Of a DNA stretch of 5,011 nucleotides, positions 1 through 4,994 are shown piece after piece. The notes under the pieces were generated by a model. The model was not told where the DNA came from, did no database searches, and worked only from the letters and a program-made list of their open reading frames with translations. The stretch's first letter is position 1. Every line of letters begins with the position of its first letter. This DNA is from Propionibacteriaceae bacterium UBA4569 (GTDB lineage: Bacteria > Actinomycetota > Actinomycetes > Propionibacteriales > Propionibacteriaceae). Position numbers and translations under genes: made by a program. The stretch covers positions 283 through 5,293 of the forward strand of contig DGKN01000053.1 of assembly GCA_002387005.1 (NCBI GenBank), read 5' to 3'.

Positions 1-215
1 CCGAGATCGATGGCATCAGCGCTGGCGGCATGCCCACCCGGGTGAAGTGCCTGCACGTGCTGGTCGGGCATTCGCTGGCCGCCGGGCCGGGCGTCAACCC
101 GCTCGGGGACGAGGCGGTGGCGACCCTGGGCGAGTTCTGGGCCCGTCCTTGCCTTGCCGAGCGCACCACCCCCGACCAGACCACCCCCGACCAGATCACA
201 CAGGAGACCACCTGA
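1..215 (+). CDS. DUF501 family protein, 3' end only (5' end outside the window)
   Basis: This is the C-terminal part of a DUF501-family protein, read in the frame whose first complete codon is at position 3. It begins EIDGISAGGMPTRVKCLHVL and continues with VGHSLAAGPGVNPLGDEA, which is the conserved C-terminal core of DUF501 (PF04417). The family has no established biochemical function. In many actinobacteria it lies between a DivIC/FtsB-like septum protein gene and a ppx/gppA gene, downstream of enolase, and the downstream half of that order is seen here. After the core (about residue 55 of the visible part) the protein has a low-complexity tail, TTPDQTTPDQITQETT, made by a perfect 15-bp tandem duplication. 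The TGA stop (213-215) shares its A with the ATG of the next gene, so the two are probably co-transcribed and translationally coupled. The ATG at 30 is internal, because homologous sequence continues upstream of it to the window edge. Confidence 0.9.
   Translation, partial: EIDGISAGGMPTRVKCLHVLVGHSLAAGPGVNPLGDEAVATLGEFWARPCLAERTTPDQTTPDQITQETT
166..195 (+). repeat. Two perfect 15-bp tandem copies in the tail of the DUF501 gene
   Basis: The 15-base unit CCACCCCCGACCAGA occurs at 166-180 and again, identically, at 181-195. It is in frame and encodes the repeated peptide TTPDQ-TTPDQ beyond the conserved domain. A slipped-strand duplication is the simplest origin. Because the unit length is a multiple of three, copy number can change without a frameshift and without disturbing the overlap with the downstream gene. 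Confidence 0.9.
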
Positions 216-1138
216 TGCGCGTTGCAGCGATTGACTGTGGGACCAACTCCATCCGCCTGCTGGTGGTCGAGAAGGTTCCCGGGGGCGAGGTCACCGAACT
301 GGACCGCCGCCTCGAGCTGGTCCGGCTCGGCCAGGGCGTTGATGCCACCGGAGCCTTCGCGCCGGATGCGCTGGTGCGAACCATGACCGCCATCGACCAG
401 TTCTCCGACGTGGTGGGCGAGCTCGGCGTGGAGAAGGTGCGCTTCGTTGCGACCTCCGCCGCCCGCGATGCGCGCAACCGCGAGGACTTCTTCAGCGGCG
501 TGCGCGAGCGCCTGGGCGTTGATGCAGAGATCATCTCCGGGCCGGAAGAGGCCGAACTGTCCTTCCGTGGTGCGCTCTCGGGCGTAACGCAGGCCAGCGG
601 GCGGGTGCTCGTGATCGACATCGGGGGCGGCTCGACCGAGCTGGTCGTCGGCTCCGTGGAGCCCACCGGTGCAGTGGTCGAGAAGGCTGTCAGCCTGGAC
701 ATGGGTTCGGTGCGGTTGCGGGAGCGCTTCCTGCACTCCGACCCTCCCTCGGACGCCGAGGTGGGTGCTGCGCGTGCCTTCGTCGAAGGCCTGCTGGAAG
801 GCTCCAAGGTGCCGCTGGACGGCATCGACACCTTCATCGGCGTCGCCGGCACGACGACGTCGCTGTCGGCCATCGAGCAGGACCTGATGGCCTACGACCG
901 GCGCAAGGTGCACGGCTCGATGCTGGCACCGGAGCAGGTGCACGCCCTCGCCGAGCGGCTGTTGGCATCGACCGTGCAGGAGGTGCTCACCACCACCTGC
1001 CTGCCCGCCAAGCGCGCCGAGGTGATCTGCGGTGGCGCGCTGGTCTGCGACGCGATCGCCCAGCGCGTCGGACGTCCGATGGTGGTCAGCGAGAACGACA
1101 TCCTGGACGGCATCGTGATGGGCCTGATCGCCAGCTGA
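215..1138 (+). CDS. Ppx/GppA-family phosphatase (exopolyphosphatase or pppGpp phosphohydrolase type)
   Basis: This is a 307-residue protein of the Ppx/GppA family (ASKHA fold), the short two-domain form without the C-terminal HD-like extension of E. coli Ppx/GppA. Family members remove terminal phosphates from polyphosphate and/or convert pppGpp to ppGpp. Visible motifs are the phosphate-1 loop AIDCGTNSIRLLV (5-17), ATSAARDARNR (79-89), the segment SGPEEAELSFRGA (108-120) containing the likely catalytic glutamate, the second phosphate loop VIDIGGGSTEL (133-143), LDMGSVRLRERF (161-172), the adenosine-type motif GVAGTTTSLSA (209-219) and a C-terminal VSENDILDGIVMGL (291-304). All motifs are intact. 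The ATG at 215 is chosen over the longer open frame from 47 because the protein aligns from MRVAAIDCGTN, AGGAG (202-206) lies 8 nt upstream, and ATG overlaps the DUF501 stop. By gene order it corresponds to M. tuberculosis Rv1026 (PPX2), whose activity on polyphosphate has been reported inconsistently as I recall. Polyphosphate versus pppGpp preference cannot be read from the sequence. Confidence 0.95.
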   Translation: MRVAAIDCGTNSIRLLVVEKVPGGEVTELDRRLELVRLGQGVDATGAFAPDALVRTMTAIDQFSDVVGELGVEKVRFVATSAARDARNREDFFSGVRERLGVDAEIISGPEEAELSFRGALSGVTQASGRVLVIDIGGGSTELVVGSVEPTGAVVEKAVSLDMGSVRLRERFLHSDPPSDAEVGAARAFVEGLLEGSKVPLDGIDTFIGVAGTTTSLSAIEQDLMAYDRRKVHGSMLAPEQVHALAERLLASTVQEVLTTTCLPAKRAEVICGGALVCDAIAQRVGRPMVVSENDILDGIVMGLIAS

Positions 1139-1151
1139 GCGGTGTGCCCGG

Positions 1152-1228
1152 TGGTGCCCCCGATGGGATTCGAACCCACACTTGGGCGGGTTTAAGCCGC
1201 CTGCCTCTGCCAGTTGGGCCACGGGGAC
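1152..1228 (-). tRNA. tRNA-Leu(UAA) with short, class-I-like variable loop
   Basis: Reading the minus strand from 1228, the cloverleaf is complete. The acceptor stem is GTCCCCG/CGGGGGC (one T-G pair). The D arm has a 3-bp stem GCC/GGC, a C13-A22 mismatch and loop A14 ... GGCAGA. The anticodon stem is GGCGG/CCGCC with loop CTTAAAC, giving anticodon TAA at 1192-1194. The variable region is only five nt (CAAGT, 1180-1184). The T arm is GTGGG-TTCGAAT-CCCAT. The discriminator is A73 (1155), followed by encoded CCA (1154-1152). The anticodon reads UUA. A73, A14, the mismatch at 13-22 and the extended D loop after GG are all usual in tRNA-Leu, but leucine tRNAs normally have a long class II variable arm, absent here. 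I recall short-variable-loop tRNA-Leu(UAA) genes being annotated in other actinobacteria, including one near ppx2 in Mycobacterium, so this is probably a genuine lineage-specific form and not a pseudogene. It converges on the phosphatase gene with 13 bp between them. Confidence 0.93.
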
Positions 1229-1364
1229 CGAGCTCACATTCTGGCACGCCCGTACACTGGGCCTGAGCTCACACGGAACAAGCCAGTGCTTTCTCGTGTT
1301 GAGGGGGCAGCAAGCCCAACCTGCCAAGGCCGTCAGCGAACGGCGCAAGGAGAACAACCCACTC
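1229..1364. promoter_or_regulatory. Divergent intergenic region between tRNA-Leu and the BI-1-like gene
   Basis: This 136-bp region must hold the promoters of both the tRNA (leftward) and the membrane-protein gene (rightward). For the rightward gene, TACACT at 1253-1258 fits the actinobacterial -10 pattern TANNNT but has no convincing -35 at 16-18 bp, and would give a leader of about 100 nt. For the tRNA, CAGAAT on the minus strand (1238-1243) matches four of six -10 consensus bases at a reasonable distance. The 9-mer GAGCTCACA occurs twice in direct orientation, at 1230-1238 and 1265-1273. AAGGAG (1347-1352) is the ribosome binding site of the downstream gene. No small ORF or stable hairpin is evident. 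Confidence 0.4.
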
Positions 1365-2135
1365 ATGGCCAATCCCATCCTGTCCCGACCGGACGCGTTC
1401 ACTCGCACCCAGCCGCAGTGGCAGCCGGTGCCCGGCCTCCAGCCCGACCCGCGTGCCCAGACGCCTGTTGGCCGGATGACCATCGAGGACGTGATCAGCA
1501 AGACCGCCGTCACGATGCTCGTGCTGGTCGCCGCTGCTGCCGCCACCTTCACGGTGGTCAACCCCTTTGACACCTCCGCCCGCACGGCGTTGATCGGCAG
1601 TTCCATCGTTGGCTTCATCACCGTCCTGCTCGTCTCGATGCGCCGAGTGGTGAACCCTGCCGCCGTGCTGTTCTACGCGGTCGTCGAGGGCGTCTTCATC
1701 GGCGCCTTCAGCAAGATGTTCGAGGTTCAGTTCGAGGGCATCGTCCAGCAGGCCGTGCTCGGCACCTTCGCCGCAGCCGGTGCCACGCTCGCCGCCTACC
1801 GATACTTCAACATCCGCGTCACCCCGAAGTTCCGTCGGATGGTCTTCATCGGCACCGCCGCATTCGCGGGCGTCATGCTGGTGAACTTCGTGCTCGCCCT
1901 GATGGGCATCGACACCGGCCTGCGCGGCATGGGTGGCCTCGGCCTCGTCGCCGCCCTGCTGGGTGTCGGCCTTGGCGTGTCCAACCTCGTGGTCGACTTC
2001 GACTCCATCGAGCGCGGTATCGCCGGTGGTGCGCCGGCCAGCGAGTCGTGGCGCGCGGCATTCGGCATCACGGTCACCATGGTGTGGCTCTACACCGAGA
2101 TCCTGCGCCTGCTCAGCTTCTTCCGTCGCGACTGA
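1365..2135 (+). CDS. Bax inhibitor-1/YccA family integral membrane protein
   Basis: This 256-residue polytopic membrane protein belongs to the BI-1/YccA (UPF0005, TMBIM-like) superfamily, in its actinobacterial form. Characterised members, such as Bacillus YetJ, are pH-sensitive calcium leak channels; the role of the actinobacterial group is unknown. After a hydrophilic, Pro/Gln-rich cytoplasmic tail (residues 1-40) I see about seven hydrophobic segments, near 47-65, 73-91, 97-117, 124-144, 158-180, 188-210 and 228-250. Family landmarks are VEGVFIGAFSKMFE (107-120), the acidic SNLVVDFDSIERG (206-218) in the position of the YetJ/BI-1 Asp171 region, and VWLYTEILRLLSFF (240-253) for the last helix, where the usual LYxD aspartate is replaced by glutamate (E245). 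ATG 1365 is chosen because AAGGAG lies 12 nt upstream and the open frame before it has no family sequence. The gene is monocistronic and ends in the strong hairpin at 2156-2182. Confidence 0.93.
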   Translation: MANPILSRPDAFTRTQPQWQPVPGLQPDPRAQTPVGRMTIEDVISKTAVTMLVLVAAAAATFTVVNPFDTSARTALIGSSIVGFITVLLVSMRRVVNPAAVLFYAVVEGVFIGAFSKMFEVQFEGIVQQAVLGTFAAAGATLAAYRYFNIRVTPKFRRMVFIGTAAFAGVMLVNFVLALMGIDTGLRGMGGLGLVAALLGVGLGVSNLVVDFDSIERGIAGGAPASESWRAAFGITVTMVWLYTEILRLLSFFRRD

Positions 2136-2155
2136 CCCGCGACTGCAGGACGACG

Positions 2156-2182
2156 AAAGCCCCCGCCAATGGCGGGGGCTTT
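2156..2182. terminator. Bidirectional intrinsic terminator
   Basis: A perfect 12-bp inverted repeat, AAAGCCCCCGCC (2156-2167) and GGCGGGGGCTTT (2171-2182), is separated by a three-base loop AAT. The very GC-rich stem has A residues on its left edge and T residues on its right, so it resembles a rho-independent terminator in both directions, though the T runs are short, as is usual in actinobacteria. It lies 20 bp after the stop of the BI-1-like gene and 26 bp after the stop of the convergent Nudix gene, and should serve both. Confidence 0.9.
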
Positions 2183-2208
2183 CCCGTGTTCTGGGGGTGA
2201 TCAGGCCG

Positions 2209-2904
2209 TCAGTGGACTGGCACCTGGTCCAGGTGCTTGTCCAGCAGGGACCGGGCACCCGAGGTCCAGGGCAGCGAACGCCACTGGCGCAAGGGCACCC
2301 AGGCCGCGCGCTCGGTCGTCCCGTCGATGTCGATCACGTTCGGGGTGGTGGGTTCCAAGCAGGTCGCGGTGAAGATGATCCGCAGGGCGTGGAAGTCCTC
2401 CAGCACGCCGTTGGGCGCCCGTCCGATCCAGTGGTCAGACTGCAGGTCGATCAGGCGGTTGATCCGCACCTTCTGTCCGGTCTCCTCGGCAATCTCGCGC
2501 ATCAGCGCGTCCGATGGGGACTCCCCGGGGTTCAGTCCGCCGCCGGGCAGCTGCCACAGACCGGGGACGGCCGTTCGGTTCGAGCACTCGGTGCCGAGCA
2601 CCCCGCGCGAGGATCGGACGATCGCATAGGCCGCGAGGCGCTGGTTGAGCACGGGTTCCTCCCCGTCGGCGACCAGCAGGTCGGGGTCGGCGCCGCGGTG
2701 CTTGACCCGCGGTGGACGCGAGCCTGGTGCGCGGGGGCTCACCCGCACGGTGAGCACCACCTCGCCGCCCTCCAACCGGGCCGACAGCAGCTCATTGAGC
2801 ACGAAGCCGCGCCGCCACAGCACCTGGTGCGGATGGGCGCCGTGGTCGACGTGGAGCCGGACGGCCTCACCCTTCCCCGGCTGTCCCACTCCCACGATGC
2901 GCAT
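2209..2904 (-). CDS. Nudix hydrolase with an N-terminal extension
   Basis: This protein of up to 231 residues has a complete Nudix box, GX5EX7REUXEEXGU: G122, E128, then REIAEETG at 136-143, with E137, E140 and E141 as the expected divalent-metal ligands. Only the last, normally hydrophobic position is Q144. The Nudix fold appears to run from about residue 90 (AYAIVRSS) through GLWQLPGGGLNPGE to ERAAWVPLRQWRSLPW near 198-213. The family hydrolyses nucleoside diphosphates linked to another moiety; the substrate cannot be deduced here. Residues 1-88 form an extension I do not recognise, including EAVRLHVDHGAHPHQVLW (13-30) and an Arg/Pro-rich stretch (54-69). Start choice is uncertain. The ATG at 2904 has GGAGG only 1 nt upstream, too close for normal initiation, while the in-frame GTG at 2895 (codon 4) is 10 nt from it and is the better start, giving 228 residues. 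The gene is transcribed alone and converges on the BI-1-like gene. Confidence 0.9.
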   Translation of the reverse strand: MRIVGVGQPGKGEAVRLHVDHGAHPHQVLWRRGFVLNELLSARLEGGEVVLTVRVSPRAPGSRPPRVKHRGADPDLLVADGEEPVLNQRLAAYAIVRSSRGVLGTECSNRTAVPGLWQLPGGGLNPGESPSDALMREIAEETGQKVRINRLIDLQSDHWIGRAPNGVLEDFHALRIIFTATCLEPTTPNVIDIDGTTERAAWVPLRQWRSLPWTSGARSLLDKHLDQVPVH

Positions 2905-2905
2905 T

Positions 2906-2910
2906 CCTCC
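2906..2910 (-). promoter_or_regulatory. Shine-Dalgarno sequence that argues for a GTG start of the Nudix gene
   Basis: The minus strand reads GGAGG (2910-2906), A, then ATG (2904-2902). A consensus site with a one-base spacer is not functional for that ATG. The distance to the GTG at 2895-2893 is 10 nt and to the GTG at 2889-2887 is 16 nt, so initiation at 2895 is most likely. Confidence 0.6.
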
Positions 2911-2988
2911 ATCATGGCATCCGTTGCGGCACTGACCAGTGCGGCGACCCGTGGGGGCTGTTCGCCGATCGCAATATGGCCGAGGCGT

Positions 2989-3019
2989 GCGACAACCCGA
3001 CGCGCCGGTTCGCTACGCT
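2989..3019 (+). promoter_or_regulatory. Possible promoter of the zinc metallopeptidase gene
   Basis: TACGCT at 3014-3019 is a good actinobacterial -10 (TANNNT, preceded by GC), and GCGACA at 2989-2994 matches four of six -35 bases. The spacer is 19 bp, slightly long. Transcription would start near 3026, leaving a leader of about 60 nt that contains the ribosome binding site AAGGGGG (3072-3078). The rest of the 182-bp gap (2905-3086) shows no ORF or hairpin I can support. Confidence 0.4.
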
Positions 3020-3086
3020 GATCCCGCGCGCAGCAGGGCAGTGCAGCCGCGTCAGCAGTGCTCAACCCAGCAAGGGGGCCCCTCGG

Positions 3087-3968
3087 ATGGACTTCAACCA
3101 GAATGCCCAGCTCGACCCGTCACAGGTGATCAACGCCGGTGGCAGTGGCGGTAGCGGTGGCGGCGTCGCGATCGGTGGTGGCCTCGGCATCATCATCGTG
3201 ATCCTGGGGCTCATCTTCGGCTTCAATCCGGCCGACGTGCTGGGCGCCACGGGCGACTCCGGTACGCAGACCACCTCCGCCTCTCAGAACAACTGCACCT
3301 CGGGTGCCGACGTCGCGACGAACCGGGAGTGCCGCTGGACTGCCTACGTGAACTCGATCCAGTCCTACTGGGCCAGCCAGTTCGCCGATGGCCAGTACAC
3401 CAAGAGCCCGACGATCGCCTTCTCCGGCCAGGTCAGCACCGGCTGCGGCACGGCCAGCTCGCAGGTGGGCCCCTTCTACTGCCCGAGCGACAAGAAGGTC
3501 TACATCGACACCGAGTTCGCCGACCAGCTGCTGCAGCAGCTCGGCGCGCAGGGTGGGGACGCGGCCGAGGCCTACATCCTCGCCCACGAGTACGGCCACC
3601 ACGTCTCCGACCTCACCGGTCAGCTCGGCAAGGTTCAGGCCGCCGGCAACCAGACCGGCCCCACCTCCCCGCAGGTGCGTCTGGAACTGCAGGCCGACTG
3701 CTACGCGGGCGTCTGGTTCAAGAACGCCGCCTCCGGCAACGACGCCATCATCTCCGGCATCACCAAGGACGACCTGATACGCGTCGCCGATGCGGCCGAG
3801 GCCGTCGGTGACGACCGCATCCAGGAGTCGTCCAGCGGTCGCGTCAGCCCCGAGTCATGGACCCACGGCTCGGCCAAGATGCGCCACTACTGGGTGAGCC
3901 GCGGTTTCGACTCGGGTGATCCCAATGTCTGCTCCGAGACCTTCACCACGAACAACCTCGAGGGCTGA
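3087..3968 (+). CDS. Membrane-anchored neutral zinc metallopeptidase, YpfJ/KPN_02809 family
   Basis: This 293-residue protein belongs to the putative neutral zinc metallopeptidase family (Zn_peptidase, PF04228; E. coli YpfJ relatives). The start MDFNQNAQLDPSQV is the family's N-terminal signature, followed by a Gly/Ser-rich linker (18-32) and one membrane span (about 27-46), so the catalytic part should be outside the cytoplasm. A short Ser/Thr-rich spacer (54-68) precedes the conserved domain: WTAYVNSIQSYW (84-95), GPFYCPSDKKVYID (128-141), the zinc motif HEYGH (H167, E168, H171), and RLELQADCYAGVW (198-210), which should supply the third acidic ligand (E200 or D204). Six cysteines (70, 82, 120, 132, 205, 282) all lie outside the membrane and could form disulfides. 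ATG 3087 is chosen because AAGGGGG lies 8 nt upstream and homology begins there; the longer open frame from 2976 runs across the promoter. The length is normal and no residue is missing. The physiological substrate of the family is unknown. Confidence 0.94.
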   Translation: MDFNQNAQLDPSQVINAGGSGGSGGGVAIGGGLGIIIVILGLIFGFNPADVLGATGDSGTQTTSASQNNCTSGADVATNRECRWTAYVNSIQSYWASQFADGQYTKSPTIAFSGQVSTGCGTASSQVGPFYCPSDKKVYIDTEFADQLLQQLGAQGGDAAEAYILAHEYGHHVSDLTGQLGKVQAAGNQTGPTSPQVRLELQADCYAGVWFKNAASGNDAIISGITKDDLIRVADAAEAVGDDRIQESSSGRVSPESWTHGSAKMRHYWVSRGFDSGDPNVCSETFTTNNLEG

Positions 3969-4010
3969 CCCAAGCCATCGAAGGCATGGGCAAGGCCTGG
4001 GCTGCGTCTC
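3969..4010. other. Short convergent gap without a clear terminator
   Basis: Only 42 bp separate the stops of the metallopeptidase and the lipoprotein genes. CCCAAGCC (3970-3977) could pair imperfectly with GGCCTGGG downstream (one A-C mismatch), and CCAT/ATGG lies inside it, but there is no T run on either side. The transcripts may overlap at their 3' ends. Confidence 0.4.
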
Positions 4011-4982
4011 TCAGGGCAGTTGGTCGCTGATGTCGGTGCCCGACAGCGTCGTGATGACGCGCCGACCCCCCACCGTCCACTCGATGACCGGTGAGACCAT
4101 CCGGTCGACGCGGTGGATGGTGAACGAGATGTCCTGCTCGTCGGCCTGGTAGCGCTGCGGCAACTGGACGGCCAGCTTGGCCAGCACCGCCGCATCCACG
4201 ATGGACGCGGGGAAGCGCAGCCCCGTCGCGCTGGCCTTGCGGCTGGAGGTCCAGGCCGGCACCTTGGCCTGGCGCGTGGTGCGCACCACCACGCCCGCCT
4301 CGCTGGCGGGTGCGTCGGACCACAGGCCCTCGCTCGGGGACCAACCAATCGCCAACACCCGGTCGTCGCCCGCGGCGTCCCGGATGGCCTCGGTGAAGCC
4401 TGCCGTCGTGGTGAAGTCCAAACGGTTGATCGCCGTGCCATCGCGACGGAAGAAGACCGGCATGGACTCCGGACGGGTGGTCACGGTCATCAGCACCTGG
4501 CCCGCGTTGTAGTCGACGATCTGCAACCCCTGGTTCGACGAACTGCCCGAGATCTGCGCGGCGGTGCGGAACAGCGAGCCCAGGTCACCCAGTGCGAAGT
4601 CGGCAGGGGTGAAGCTGGCCTGCTCCACGTACTCAATGTCGCTGTCGGTCGGCGTGACCACGCCGTCCTCCCACTGCCACGCAACGACCTTGCCGTCCTT
4701 GACCGCACTGAGCGACGCGGTGGTGGCGCTCAGGTCCACCTTGATGATGGGCAGCGTCCCTGCCTGTTGGGCCAGTTTCGCCACCGCTGCCTGGGCCCGC
4801 CCCGGGCGGGTCAGGTCCGAGTTGCCGGACGCGCTGGCCGCGGGCTGCACAGTCGACGGGCCGGCACTGCTGCTCGGTGACAGGGCAACTCCGCTGGCAG
4901 TACACGAGGACGTGAGCAACACCACTGCGCCGCACAGACCGGCCACCAACCGCACCGCGCTGGGACTGGGGTCTGTGCTCAC
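4011..4982 (-). CDS. Secreted lipoprotein of unknown function
   Basis: This is a 323-residue protein that I do not recognise as a named family. The N-terminus is a lipoprotein signal peptide: R11, a hydrophobic core LVAGLCGAVVLL (12-23) and lipobox-like TSSC, with C27 as the likely lipidated residue. A Ser/Pro/Ala-rich linker (28-60) follows, as is usual for actinobacterial lipoproteins. The mature domain (about 61-323) alternates helical and beta-rich parts with no catalytic motif I can identify: a segment ending in KDGKVVAWQWEDG (95-107), then VLMTVTTRPESMPVFFRRDG (163-182), then a second, similar-looking segment VLAKLAVQLPQRYQ (266-279) with SFTIHRVDRMVSPVIEWTV (286-304). This could be a duplicated fold. 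The start is GTG (4982-4980). No Shine-Dalgarno sequence precedes it, but a -10-like TAGGCT lies just upstream, suggesting a leaderless mRNA. Function and partners cannot be inferred from the neighbours. Confidence 0.85.
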   Translation of the reverse strand: MSTDPSPSAVRLVAGLCGAVVLLTSSCTASGVALSPSSSAGPSTVQPAASASGNSDLTRPGRAQAAVAKLAQQAGTLPIIKVDLSATTASLSAVKDGKVVAWQWEDGVVTPTDSDIEYVEQASFTPADFALGDLGSLFRTAAQISGSSSNQGLQIVDYNAGQVLMTVTTRPESMPVFFRRDGTAINRLDFTTTAGFTEAIRDAAGDDRVLAIGWSPSEGLWSDAPASEAGVVVRTTRQAKVPAWTSSRKASATGLRFPASIVDAAVLAKLAVQLPQRYQADEQDISFTIHRVDRMVSPVIEWTVGGRRVITTLSGTDISDQLP

Positions 4983-4988
4983 CCGATG

Positions 4989-4994
4989 AGCCTA
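4989..4994 (-). promoter_or_regulatory. -10 element for a leaderless lipoprotein transcript
   Basis: On the minus strand TAGGCT (4994-4989) fits TANNNT. Six bases (CATCGG) separate it from the GTG start at 4982, so transcription beginning at the usual seven bases downstream would start on the G of GTG. The -35 would lie at about 5012-5017, just outside the window, and cannot be checked. Confidence 0.5.

Noticed and set aside
47..214. N-terminal extension of the Ppx/GppA open frame by 56 codons
   Set aside because: It overlaps the real DUF501 reading frame, has no family similarity, and the ATG at 215 has a good AGGAG and the conserved N-terminus.
196..873. Long minus-strand open frame opposite the phosphatase gene
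   Set aside because: Its Ser/Arg/Thr-rich composition is that of an antisense shadow in high-GC DNA, and the plus-strand protein is unmistakable.
1269..2258. Long minus-strand open frame of 329 codons opposite the BI-1-like gene
   Set aside because: It is Asp/Glu/Gly/His-rich without a domain and runs through the terminator hairpin, so it is an antisense shadow.
1933..3021. Plus-strand open frame of 362 codons spanning the BI-1 end, the terminator and the Nudix region
   Set aside because: It crosses a strong terminator and overlaps two well-supported genes; the composition is non-protein-like.
2976..3086. Longer start of the zinc metallopeptidase
   Set aside because: The extra 37 residues cover the likely promoter and lack family similarity, while MDFNQNAQLD is the conserved family start with a ribosome binding site.
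4113..4880. Plus-strand open frame of 255 codons opposite the lipoprotein
   Set aside because: Arg/Gly/His-rich shadow; the minus frame has a signal peptide, lipobox and plausible protein composition.
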